The notes below the pieces were generated by a model. It saw only the letters and a list, made by a program, of their open reading frames with translations. It searched no databases and was not told where the DNA came from. A stretch of DNA of 64,000 nt from JAVBLD01 sp031553705 (GTDB lineage Bacteria > Bacteroidota > Bacteroidia > Bacteroidales > Marinifilaceae): NCBI GenBank assembly GCA_031553705.1, contig JAVBLD010000001.1:62001-126000 (forward strand). The letters are read 5' to 3'. Each line of letters begins with the position of its first letter. Positions within the stretch are counted from its first letter, which is position 1. This document shows, piece by piece, positions 26,809-34,546 of the stretch. The translations under genes and the position numbers were made by a program.

Positions 26809-27872
26809 TTGCTATATTCCGCTATTTGTTTCAAACAAAGTGTATGCATATCTTCTTTTCGGTAATTTTTATACCATTCTATCGTTTTTGCAAGAGTAAT
26901 ACGAATATCCCATTTAGGTTGCCAACCTAACTCAAAACGAGCTTTAGAAATATCCAAGGCTAAAAGCTTAGCTTCATGCAGCGCATCAGGGTCCGAAACA
27001 TCCTTAAGTTGCCCCCTCCCGTATTCTTCTACTACTATATTAGCGATATCCCAAACCGAAACAATTGAATCCAGATTAGGTCCAAAATTCCAGCCGTCAA
27101 CATACTTGATCGGATTTTCCAACATTTTAGCCCCCAATGTCAAATAGCCGCTTATGGGCTCCAGTACATGTTGCCAAGGGCGCACCGATTTCGGTGAACG
27201 AATTTCAATAGGCTTATTTGTCTCTAAAGCACGAATACAATCAGGAATAATCCGGTCTGACGCCCAATCACCTCCCCCTACAACATTGCCGGCCCTAGCC
27301 GAAGCTATTGCTTTACCGTGCTTTTCATATTGCGCCGGATTTATGAACGAACGGCGCCATGAATTGATAGCTATCTCAGCAGCACCTTTTGAAGAAGAGT
27401 AAGGATCATATCCTCCCATAGGCTCATTCTCACGATAACCCCATAATTGTTCCCGATTTTCATAACATTTATCAGTAGTAATCATTATGGCAACTTTAGT
27501 ACCTGGGCATTGCCGAACCTCTTCCATAATATTTATAGAACCCATTACATTTACTTCGTAAGTCTCAACCGGACATTCATATGATAATCTTACTAAAGGT
27601 TGGGCAGCTAAATGGAATACGATTTCCGGCTGATACTCCTCAAAAACGTCATGTAGTTTTTTCCTGTCTCTCACATCTCCGCGAATATCTGCTTCAATTT
27701 TCGGACCAATATTGCTTAATACAAAATTATCTTTGTCGCTATACGGGTCCAATGCATAACCAATTACTTTCGCCCCTAATGAACTTAGCCATATAGCCAT
27801 CCAAGAGCCTTTAAAACCGGTATGACCGGTAACTAAAACCCGCTTGCCGTTGTAAATATTAAAATTCACCAT
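26805..27872 (-). CDS. rfbG: CDP-glucose 4,6-dehydratase
   Basis: A 355-residue SDR enzyme from the ATG at 27872, which overlaps the rfbF stop by 7 nt; a TTG three codons earlier is less likely. VLVTGHTGFKGSWMAIWLSSLG is the nucleotide motif characteristic of RfbG, ITTDKCYEN near residue 125 and GYDPYSSSKGAAE near 150 supply Thr, Asp/Lys and Tyr-x3-Lys. It converts CDP-D-glucose to CDP-4-keto-6-deoxy-D-glucose, the substrate of RfbH next to it. Confidence 0.95.
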   Translation of the reverse strand: MVNFNIYNGKRVLVTGHTGFKGSWMAIWLSSLGAKVIGYALDPYSDKDNFVLSNIGPKIEADIRGDVRDRKKLHDVFEEYQPEIVFHLAAQPLVRLSYECPVETYEVNVMGSINIMEEVRQCPGTKVAIMITTDKCYENREQLWGYRENEPMGGYDPYSSSKGAAEIAINSWRRSFINPAQYEKHGKAIASARAGNVVGGGDWASDRIIPDCIRALETNKPIEIRSPKSVRPWQHVLEPISGYLTLGAKMLENPIKYVDGWNFGPNLDSIVSVWDIANIVVEEYGRGQLKDVSDPDALHEAKLLALDISKARFELGWQPKWDIRITLAKTIEWYKNYRKEDMHTLCLKQIAEYSK

Positions 27873-28639
27873 ACTTTCCAAGGTGCTTTACCGGAATCCC
27901 ATAACTGATTAAGCTCTGTGTTATCTCTCATTGTATCCATTGGCATCCAGAATCCGTGATGTCTATAGGATGTCATCTTTCCATCACGAGCCAGATCTTC
28001 AAGTGGCGCACGTTCAAAGACAGTAGCATCTCCTTCTCTAATATAATCGAACACTTCAGATTCACAAACAAAATAACCTGCATTAATCCATGCTCCGTCA
28101 CCTGCAGGTTTCTCTTGAAATGCTGCAACTGTTCCATCAGGACGAATATCCAAAGAACCGAATTTTCCTTTAGGCTGATATACAGTCACTGAAATAGCCT
28201 TTCTACTTGCTTTATGTTTCTCTATTGTATCGATAATATCAATATCGCCAACTCCATCACCATAGGTTAGCAAGAATGTTTCATTACCAATATATTCTTG
28301 AACTCGCCTGATACGTCCACCGGTCATTGTATTCAAACCTGTATCAATACAAGTCACCCTCCACTTCTCATCATGAGAGTTATGCACTTTGATTGTCCCA
28401 TTGGATAAATCTACCGTAATATCGCTATTATGTCGAAAATAGTTTGCAAAATATTCTTTTATAATATAAGCCTTGTATCCGCAACAAATAATAAAATCAT
28501 TTATACCATAGTGACTATACGTTTTAAGAATATGCCATAGAATGGGCTTGCCACCTATTTCAACCATAGGTTTAGGTATTAAATTGGTTGCTTCTGACAA
28601 TCGAGTACCAAAGCCTCCTGCAAGAATTACAGCTTTCAT
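27866..28639 (-). CDS. rfbF: Glucose-1-phosphate cytidylyltransferase
   Basis: A 257-residue nucleotidyltransferase making CDP-glucose from CTP and glucose-1-phosphate. KAVILAGGFGTRLSEATNLIPKPMVEIGGKPILWHI at residues 2-37 is the signature of RfbF, and TYGDGVGDIDI near 130 carries the metal aspartate. Length is normal. It is the first gene of the CDP-sugar block and begins after a 230-bp gap, with an (AAT)-rich stretch directly before its ATG. A promoter was not obvious in that gap. Confidence 0.96.
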   Translation of the reverse strand: MKAVILAGGFGTRLSEATNLIPKPMVEIGGKPILWHILKTYSHYGINDFIICCGYKAYIIKEYFANYFRHNSDITVDLSNGTIKVHNSHDEKWRVTCIDTGLNTMTGGRIRRVQEYIGNETFLLTYGDGVGDIDIIDTIEKHKASRKAISVTVYQPKGKFGSLDIRPDGTVAAFQEKPAGDGAWINAGYFVCESEVFDYIREGDATVFERAPLEDLARDGKMTSYRHHGFWMPMDTMRDNTELNQLWDSGKAPWKVW

Positions 28640-28869
28640 ATTATCATTATTATTATTTATACGAAATACATAAAAAATTATTTACGAGCTATAATAGACA
28701 TATCGTTATACATTAAAGTTACGCATATCTATGACTTTATACCTTTTGTAAATATCTTCTTTATCCAGACCCAATATTCCTCCATCAGAAAAAAGCCTGA
28801 GATATATCTATATGCTTTTGGCTCTCTATTCTAGCACTTCGAAAAAATTTAATCTTTCTTTATCACTAT

Positions 28870-29421
28870 CTACTTCGTGAAGCAATTTGTATCATTTGTG
28901 GACCAGATAAGCAATACCTGATGATTTTCGCTCAAATATTGCATTTCCTGTTCAAGCATAATTATATGATATATAATCTTCCGCTGTATCAGCTTTTCCG
29001 CTTTTTCTACCAATGAAGCAATATACATTTTATCCATATCCTTTCCCATAATTATTAATTCTATCTTATCGGAATCGACTCCTTTGGCAAAACTCCCGGC
29101 AATCCAGGCTTTACGAACATCTCCTATCTTAGAGATAATACCATCTATGATCTGAGTAACTCCACTATGTTTCAATACTATATTATGAATATCGGTAAAA
29201 AGCGGATGACCCGTATTTGCCTTATACAGCTTTTTACCACCTTCCTGTTTTGAACGAAGCAAACCGGATTCCTCCAGATGATTCAATTCCAGTCGGATAG
29301 CATTAGTAGATTCGCCATACTCCTCTGCAAGCCCCCGCAAATAACCTGTCGCCTCTGTATTTAAAAAGAACTTCAGAAGCAGTTTAATACGGGTTTTTGA
29401 GGTGATTAGAGAATCCAGCAT
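28870..29421 (-). CDS. Winged-helix regulator with degenerate nucleotidyltransferase domain
   Basis: A 183-residue protein. Residues 8-72 form a winged helix (RIKLLLKFFLNTEATGYLRGLAEEYGESTNAIRLELNHLEESGLLRSKQ), as in ArsR/MarR-like regulators. Residues 105-125 (KAWIAGSFAKGVDSDKIELIIMG) recall the GS-x10-DxD core of minimal nucleotidyltransferases, with the acidic residues partly changed. Such proteins recur in Bacteroidetes polysaccharide loci and may control them. Both ends touch dispersed repeats: the ATG is 2 nt from one at 29424, and another encodes the C-terminus. It probably arrived as a cassette. Confidence 0.78.
   Translation of the reverse strand: MLDSLITSKTRIKLLLKFFLNTEATGYLRGLAEEYGESTNAIRLELNHLEESGLLRSKQEGGKKLYKANTGHPLFTDIHNIVLKHSGVTQIIDGIISKIGDVRKAWIAGSFAKGVDSDKIELIIMGKDMDKMYIASLVEKAEKLIQRKIIYHIIMLEQEMQYLSENHQVLLIWSTNDTNCFTK
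28873..28903. repeat. CGAA-type repeat at the 3' end of the winged-helix gene
   Basis: Coding-strand sequence TCCACAAATGATACAAATTG then CTTCACGAAG is a degenerate copy of the CCACGAATT family; it encodes the final residues (STNDTNCFTK) of the regulator gene. Confidence 0.55.
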
Positions 29422-29423
29422 AA

Positions 29424-29441
29424 TCCACGAATTTCACGAAT
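29424..29441. repeat. CGAA-type repeat, left arm around second GxxExxY gene
   Basis: TCCACGAATTTCACGAAT. It is inverted relative to 29886-29903, with 15 of 18 positions matching, and lies directly upstream of the winged-helix ATG. Confidence 0.65.
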
Positions 29442-29476
29442 AATTGATAACTATACAGAAATATGATATATATTGA

Positions 29477-29848
29477 TTAAAGAATCATACGTTTATATTC
29501 TAAACTTTTACTACCAAAATTGATGAGTAATCCCAATTTATGATTCGTAGCCTTCAGGTAGTTCAATAGTTGAGATTCATCAGCGGAATTCAAAGCTTCC
29601 AATGCCTTTATCTCAACAACTATTTTGTCATAACATATAAAATCAGCAAAATAATATTTGGAAAGCAATTTCTGTCTATAGAAAATCTCTTATTTACTTT
29701 CCCTTTCATAAGGTATCTTCTTCAAACCAAACTCATATTCCAACGCCTCCTGATATACCACCTCAACAAACCCACCCCCTAACTCCCGCTGCACCTCCAT
29801 CGCCGCACTAACAATCTCATACACCTCCTCCTTATATAATAACTCCAT
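29477..29848 (-). pseudogene. GxxExxY protein (PDDEXK_3-like), interrupted by an ochre codon
   Basis: From the ATG at 29848 one frame encodes a complete GxxExxY protein: GGGFVEVVYQEALEYEFGLKK contains the G-x2-E-x2-Y motif, and KYYFADFICYDKIVVEIKA and QLLNYLKATNHKLGLLINFG the later conserved blocks. A TAA at 29690-29692 (codon 53) interrupts it between RESK and EIFYRQ; no frameshift is needed to rejoin the halves. The frame ends at the TAA at 29477. Like the copy at 7682, it is flanked by inverted dispersed repeats and carries a single in-frame stop. Confidence 0.85.
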
Positions 29849-29885
29849 CAAAATCAATGTAATTCGCATATCGATTCACAACTTA

Positions 29886-29903
29886 CTTCGTGCCATTCGT
29901 GGA
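29886..29903. repeat. CGAA-type repeat, right arm
   Basis: CTTCGTGCCATTCGTGGA, inverted partner of 29424-29441, 38 nt upstream of the GxxExxY start codon. Confidence 0.65.
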
Positions 29904-29997
29904 CGGCTCTGCCACGTCAGTCACATCCTCCCAACATGACAGAATACAAAATACAAGGCATAAACCTCTCCTATCTGCGCAACAAATTTACTCAAAA

Positions 29998-30107
29998 ATC
30001 CACGAATTCCACAAATTTATCCACGAAATTCACAAACTATTTTTCACGATTTTTCACGAACACTTTTTTATTCGTGAAATTAGTGCCTTGATTCGTGCAA
30101 TTAGTGG
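29998..30107. repeat. Cluster of CGAA-type repeats in both orientations
   Basis: The first half (29998-30046) carries CCACGAAT words in plus orientation, the second half (30053-30107) TTCGTG words in minus orientation. TTCACGAA at 30053-30060 and TTCGTGAA at 30071-30078 could form a hairpin around a T-rich loop. The flippase stop codon (30054-30056) lies inside. Confidence 0.65.
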
Positions 30108-31469
30108 TTTGAGACCGATCTTAAAAAGCTCAACATAGTTGGCATTCAACTCCCGGCATACCTCCAAAGGCCATTTCCAGTTATTATAAGAAATTTGTAC
30201 AATCCCGGCGGAGAGAATTACCCCTAAAACACCTAACGGAGTGAATGCCAGCAACAGAAAAGAAAGTAGTGCAGTACAGCAACCGGAAATAAGAAGAGCC
30301 TTTACATAAGGTACCTCGTTACGGGTTGTGATCAATGTAATGGCCATGTTATAATTCGAATCCAGAAACTGGAAAATCAAAAACAACAACATAGGGATAA
30401 AGGGAATCAGGGTAATCTTATTCAATAGGCCCAGTATCAGGTTGCCGAACAAAAGTACCATAGCCGCACCGGTAATATACAAAATAACATAGACAAAAAC
30501 ACTCTCGCCGAAAATCCGCTTGATCTCTTTTATATTATTCGCTATCCGGTGTTTATATAACTCCGGAAGATGCACATTCAGGTAAAGCGAGCACACTGTA
30601 GCAAGGATAGAAACCACCTGCGCGCTTATCCCATAACTGCCTATTACCCCTAAAGGCAGAAATACCGATACAAGCAATAAATTCACCCTCTGGGTCAACA
30701 ATCCGCCGAGTCCCCCGAGTCCGACCCTTTTTGCATTATACCAGATAACCGGAAATAATTTAATCTCTTCCCTTACGGTAGTCTTAATTACCTTATATAA
30801 TCCTCCTTTATAAAAAGCCGACACGGATAATACTCGGTTTATAACAACGGATGCCAGATTAGCAACAGCAACGGCAATCAACCCGAAACCGGCAATCAAT
30901 CCTATTGCCGCCAATGACAGATAAATCGATTTGGAAATAAGCAGTATCCGGTTATATTCCTTAACCAGTCCCCGGCCGATTAAAAGCGAATAGTAATAGG
31001 AATAATACAAATTTAAAACCAACGAACCGGCATAAATGTACCAGGCAGTCATAATCCCGGAGTCGTTCAAGAATGCCGTCTTCATAAATACAAACCAGGA
31101 ACCGGCAATAAACAATACTCCTGCAACGCCGATGGAAAAGCTCCGGTAAAAACGTTGCATCGTCCGTATCATACTTTTCAATAACGGATAATTCGGCTGA
31201 GGCAGCAACGGACAATCATGGTCTATCCCCTCAGCCTTTAATCTTACGGCACCGCTGAATATATAAGCCACATTCCTGGAGAAGGTCGGCTGGAAACCAA
31301 AATCAAAAGAAGCGACAATCGAAAGTGCCTGAAAAATATACCATACATCTATCAGGTCCTTCGAAAGGAATTTCAAGATAAAAGGCAATATAAACAGCCC
31401 GGCTCCGATATTAAACATCTGGGCCGTATACCCCCAAACCACATCCTTCTTTGTGATCTTTATGCTCAT
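30054..31469 (-). CDS. Polysaccharide flippase, MATE/Wzx type (third of three)
   Basis: The protein is 471 residues from the ATG at 31469; a TTG two codons earlier is less likely. It has about 12-14 hydrophobic helices and opens IKITKKDVVWGYTAQMFNIGAGLFILPFILKFLS, a form common in Bacteroidetes capsule loci. It would translocate lipid-linked repeat units. Its last residues (LISRIKKCS) are encoded by a CGAA-type repeat, and its start is about 50 nt from an AGAT-type repeat, so the gene is bounded on both sides by dispersed repeats, as a transferable cassette would be. Confidence 0.87.
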   Translation of the reverse strand: MSIKITKKDVVWGYTAQMFNIGAGLFILPFILKFLSKDLIDVWYIFQALSIVASFDFGFQPTFSRNVAYIFSGAVRLKAEGIDHDCPLLPQPNYPLLKSMIRTMQRFYRSFSIGVAGVLFIAGSWFVFMKTAFLNDSGIMTAWYIYAGSLVLNLYYSYYYSLLIGRGLVKEYNRILLISKSIYLSLAAIGLIAGFGLIAVAVANLASVVINRVLSVSAFYKGGLYKVIKTTVREEIKLFPVIWYNAKRVGLGGLGGLLTQRVNLLLVSVFLPLGVIGSYGISAQVVSILATVCSLYLNVHLPELYKHRIANNIKEIKRIFGESVFVYVILYITGAAMVLLFGNLILGLLNKITLIPFIPMLLFLIFQFLDSNYNMAITLITTRNEVPYVKALLISGCCTALLSFLLLAFTPLGVLGVILSAGIVQISYNNWKWPLEVCRELNANYVELFKIGLKPLIARIKALISRIKKCS

Positions 31470-31504
31470 CAGCAATCTTATAACTTATAATTCATCATTT
31501 TCTT

Positions 31505-31546
31505 ATCTGTATCCATCTGAATTCAATCTGTGTTAATCTGTGGACC
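31505..31546. repeat. AGAT-type helical-period repeat
   Basis: ATCTGTATCCATCTGAATTC and following ATCTGTG words at about 11-nt spacing. On the coding strand its TCCACAGATTAA supplies the last residues (STD) and stop of the upstream glycosyltransferase gene. Confidence 0.7.
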
Positions 31547-32378
31547 GTTTTATTCCGGCATACAACACAAACCCAATAACAAACCAAGCTGAATTAATCT
31601 CCCTTAAACGGGAAATGCGCTGCTTAAAAGGGATTGCATGTTTTTTATACAGCTGATATACTACCCATGCATTTCCATATTCCGACTTTATCCGCTGTAA
31701 AAGGTTCTTCCGGTCCAGATATTGCGGCAATCTCTTTTTCCATTTTTTTTGAAAAGCGTATAATCCGTCGCAATAAGTCCGGTTTACATTTCCCCCCGAG
31801 AAATGGTATATATCTTCCGTTAAACAAGCATAGTTTTTATAATGCTGGGCTACCGAAAATGTAAAATCGGCATCATAAAGATGAAAAGCAGGAAAGTTTT
31901 TTTCATCAAACGGGACCTCTTTCCAGATTTTTTTTTGTACAAACAAAAACACTCCATCCAATGTTAAAACCCTGGAAAACTGTTCTTTTTCGGGATTTTT
32001 TTCATAGAAAACAAACTCCTTTGTTTTACGATCCCGCTCAAAATAATGATACCTTCCGTTGGCCCAGCCCTTAAAATTCCGGGTCACCTGCCGTCCTCCG
32101 GCAATACCGATCGCACCACAATCAGGGGTTTGGCCGGCAAAATCGATCATCCTCTGTCCCCAACCAGCAGTCTTTATCGATATATCTTCGTGTACAAAAC
32201 AAAGGTAGGGATATTTGGCCTGCTCAGCACAATAGTTATATACCTTACACAGTCCCCAGTTTTTTTCCCTGTTATCAAATACAATTGTCTCAAATGCGAT
32301 ATCGATAGTAGCCTGCACGGTGTCCAACATCTGCCTGCACTGTCCGGGTTTTATTGAACATACAATTATTGATATCAT
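31533..32378 (-). CDS. Glycosyltransferase, StrF-like GT2 subfamily
   Basis: A 281-residue protein. ISIIVCSIKPGQCRQMLDTVQATIDIAFETIVFDNREKNWGLCKVYNYCAEQAKYPYLCFVHEDISI at residues 2-68 is the signature of the Glyco_tranf_2_5/StrF-like group, with HED in place of DXD. FHLYDADFTFSV near 180 gives a second acidic site. It is 18 nt downstream of another GT2 gene. The C-terminal KRSTD and the stop are written by a dispersed repeat, so the native end may have been slightly different. Confidence 0.82.
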   Translation of the reverse strand: MISIIVCSIKPGQCRQMLDTVQATIDIAFETIVFDNREKNWGLCKVYNYCAEQAKYPYLCFVHEDISIKTAGWGQRMIDFAGQTPDCGAIGIAGGRQVTRNFKGWANGRYHYFERDRKTKEFVFYEKNPEKEQFSRVLTLDGVFLFVQKKIWKEVPFDEKNFPAFHLYDADFTFSVAQHYKNYACLTEDIYHFSGGNVNRTYCDGLYAFQKKWKKRLPQYLDRKNLLQRIKSEYGNAWVVYQLYKKHAIPFKQRISRLREINSAWFVIGFVLYAGIKRSTD

Positions 32379-32396
32379 ATTCTTGTGTTCGAATAA

Positions 32397-33356
32397 TCAG
32401 TTAAACAGTTTTCTGATTTTAGCCACTAATACAAATAGCGGATAACTCCGGCTGACCAGGTACCTTAACTTGTTTCCTGAAGGCGATCCGTTTATTTTGC
32501 AAAAATAATCATAAGCCTTTCTTAATCGATTAAACTCAAGATAAATGCTAAACATGCTTTTATCATGAGCTTGTTCGATCCGCTCATCCGTGATCGTATC
32601 CGAAAAATATTTCTTCTGATAATATTTTCGTACGGCATAGGTCGATTCGTAGTACCGAATCTTCTTTTCCATATCCAGCGGACGACACATTGAACCGCGC
32701 CGGTATCTATAAGTAGCAAGACTCTCATCTACATAGTAGAAGTCGGTCAAACGGCTAAGCTCGATGTAAAGAGGTAGGTCTTCCATAATAAACCCCTGAT
32801 CGATAAATACATCAAAATCAACCTGACATATCAAATCACGTCGAACGCAATAGGTGGGTGTATAAACCGGTAGCATATTAAAAAATACATATTCGGTAAA
32901 ATTTCCGTTAAGAATATGTAAATTTCGGTGTCGATTAATATAAGGAATACATTTGTTACGATCTATATCATAAAGATCCACATCCGAATGGACTAATCCG
33001 ATGCGGTCATCCTTCTCAAGCACATCTACCTGTAATTGCAGTTTCTTTGGATTATGCCAGTAATCATCGCCGGCACAATGGGCTATATATTTACCCCTGC
33101 ATGCATCAAGCACCGATTTGTAATTTCTTAACAGCCCCCGGTTTTTCTCATGAAGAATTAAGCGGATACTATCCGGATAAGCCGATTCGTATTGTTTACA
33201 AATCTCCCTGGTTGCATCAGTCGAGCAGTCTTCACCGACAACAATTTCAAAAGGAAAATCGACAATTTGATTCAAAGCGCATTCTAATGTCTGCGAAATA
33301 GTACGTTCCTGATTATAGGTAACGATAGCAACCGAAACGAGCGGGATATTATTCAT
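32397..33356 (-). CDS. Glycosyltransferase family 2
   Basis: A 319-residue GT-A enzyme. VSVAIVTYNQERTISQTLECALNQIVDFPFEIVVGEDCSTDATREIC at residues 6-52 is the GT2 donor half; YIAHCAGDDYWHNPKKLQLQV near 90 has the GDD metal motif; FIMEDLPLYIELSRL near 195 the late acidic motif. The C-terminus is basic. It is the first glycosyltransferase after the Wza/Wzz pair in transcription order, 22 nt from the wzz-like gene. Confidence 0.88.
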   Translation of the reverse strand: MNNIPLVSVAIVTYNQERTISQTLECALNQIVDFPFEIVVGEDCSTDATREICKQYESAYPDSIRLILHEKNRGLLRNYKSVLDACRGKYIAHCAGDDYWHNPKKLQLQVDVLEKDDRIGLVHSDVDLYDIDRNKCIPYINRHRNLHILNGNFTEYVFFNMLPVYTPTYCVRRDLICQVDFDVFIDQGFIMEDLPLYIELSRLTDFYYVDESLATYRYRRGSMCRPLDMEKKIRYYESTYAVRKYYQKKYFSDTITDERIEQAHDKSMFSIYLEFNRLRKAYDYFCKINGSPSGNKLRYLVSRSYPLFVLVAKIRKLFN

Positions 33357-33378
33357 GATGATCTATCCATGTAATTCA

Positions 33379-34494
33379 TTATGATTCACCATTTTTTGGT
33401 TTGAAAATTTGGATAACAACCGGTCTTATAATTACCCAACCGGCTCCGACAAACCCACCCATAAACACAAATACAACATAAATAAATCCACGTTTAGGTG
33501 CAGAAGGGTCGGTAGGAACTGTTACCGGCTCGATAACAGTGAACATCGGCGTAATCTCTTTTACCTGGATTCCGACCTGCTCACGCTGCTTGGACAGTTC
33601 GGAATAGATCGCAAATGCTAAGTTATATTCATTAGTTAACGTCTCCTCTTGTGTACGGGCAAGCGCTGAAACAACATTCCGGTTCGCATCACGGAAAGCA
33701 GCCAACGCTTTCTGGCTGGTTTCAAATTTTTGCCTAGCTTCTTCGTAACGTTCCTCGACAAAATCCAGATTGGACTGTACCTTTTGAATCTTAAATTTCG
33801 TCACATATTTCTGAAGCAACAATTGTGCAGCAGCGGCCAACTGTGCAGCTGCATAAGGCTCCGGCATCTTCGCCGACAACGAGACACTCCTGTTTTTTTC
33901 GTTCAGCTGAAGTGTAACCAAGTGCGTCAATATACGCATGCACACTCTCTCTTCTTCCGTCAATACCTGTATTGAACTTGAAACTGGACTTGAGACAACC
34001 AATGGCTCCTTTTTACTTTTAAAAGCACCAATAATAACTCCGGGTAATCCGATCGTATATTTCTTTATTACTCCTAACAATGAAATTTTTTGATATTCCT
34101 TATCGGTAAAATAATCTAAAAGTTTTACCGGCTGATCATATTTTGCAAATTTTACCGGTGTCTGCATCAACTCTTTCTGAAAAGGAATGCTAGAAAGAAT
34201 CTCAGGATAAATCACAGGAGACAATAATTCCCCACTACTACTTCCAAGGTTTAAATCAATTCCGGCCATAGCTGCCAAACCACCTAAACTACTATTTACG
34301 CTTTTACTACTAGTTTGCGGTACCATCATACAGGTTGCCGTATATTCCACCGGACGAGTTAAAGCATAGAAGATTCCGACACAGGCAAATACTACCGTTA
34401 CTTTTATAATAAATTTACGTTTATGCCAAAGATTCAGGACAATCTCTATCAAATCAATTTCCTGATCGGCCAAAGGCTTCTTTATATCTTCCAT
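33379..34494 (-). CDS. Chain-length determinant, Wzz/GNVR type
   Basis: About 371 residues from the ATG at 34494. A TTG at 34521 in the same frame would add nine residues, but these are encoded by a dispersed repeat and are unlikely to be genuine. The first membrane helix is at about residues 25-48 (FIIKVTVVFACVGIFYALT) and the second at 330-352 (GFIYVVFVFMGGFVGAGWVII); between lies a periplasmic coiled-coil region (SNLDFVEERYEEARQKFETSQKALAAF). This is a Wzz-family polysaccharide co-polymerase without a kinase domain. It follows the Wza-like gene. Confidence 0.88.
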   Translation of the reverse strand: MEDIKKPLADQEIDLIEIVLNLWHKRKFIIKVTVVFACVGIFYALTRPVEYTATCMMVPQTSSKSVNSSLGGLAAMAGIDLNLGSSSGELLSPVIYPEILSSIPFQKELMQTPVKFAKYDQPVKLLDYFTDKEYQKISLLGVIKKYTIGLPGVIIGAFKSKKEPLVVSSPVSSSIQVLTEEERVCMRILTHLVTLQLNEKNRSVSLSAKMPEPYAAAQLAAAAQLLLQKYVTKFKIQKVQSNLDFVEERYEEARQKFETSQKALAAFRDANRNVVSALARTQEETLTNEYNLAFAIYSELSKQREQVGIQVKEITPMFTVIEPVTVPTDPSAPKRGFIYVVFVFMGGFVGAGWVIIRPVVIQIFKPKNGES

Positions 34495-34506
34495 ATATCT
34501 ATCCGT

Positions 34507-34546
34507 ATAATTCGTGGACAAAATCGTTCGTGTAATTCGTGGATCA
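34507..34546. repeat. CGAA-type helical-period repeat between wza- and wzz-like genes
   Basis: On the coding strand: TGATCCACGAATTACACGAA, then CCACGAATTATACGGAT about 20 nt on. The first three bases are the stop codon of the Wza-like gene; the rest fills the gap to the Wzz start. Confidence 0.7.

Noticed and set aside
29998..30107. CRISPR array
   Set aside because: Repeats are short, degenerate, in both orientations, lack unique spacers of constant length, and no cas gene is nearby.
34495..34521. N-terminal extension MSTNYTDRY of the Wzz-like protein
   Set aside because: It starts at TTG and is encoded by a dispersed repeat; the ATG at 34494 fits the family.
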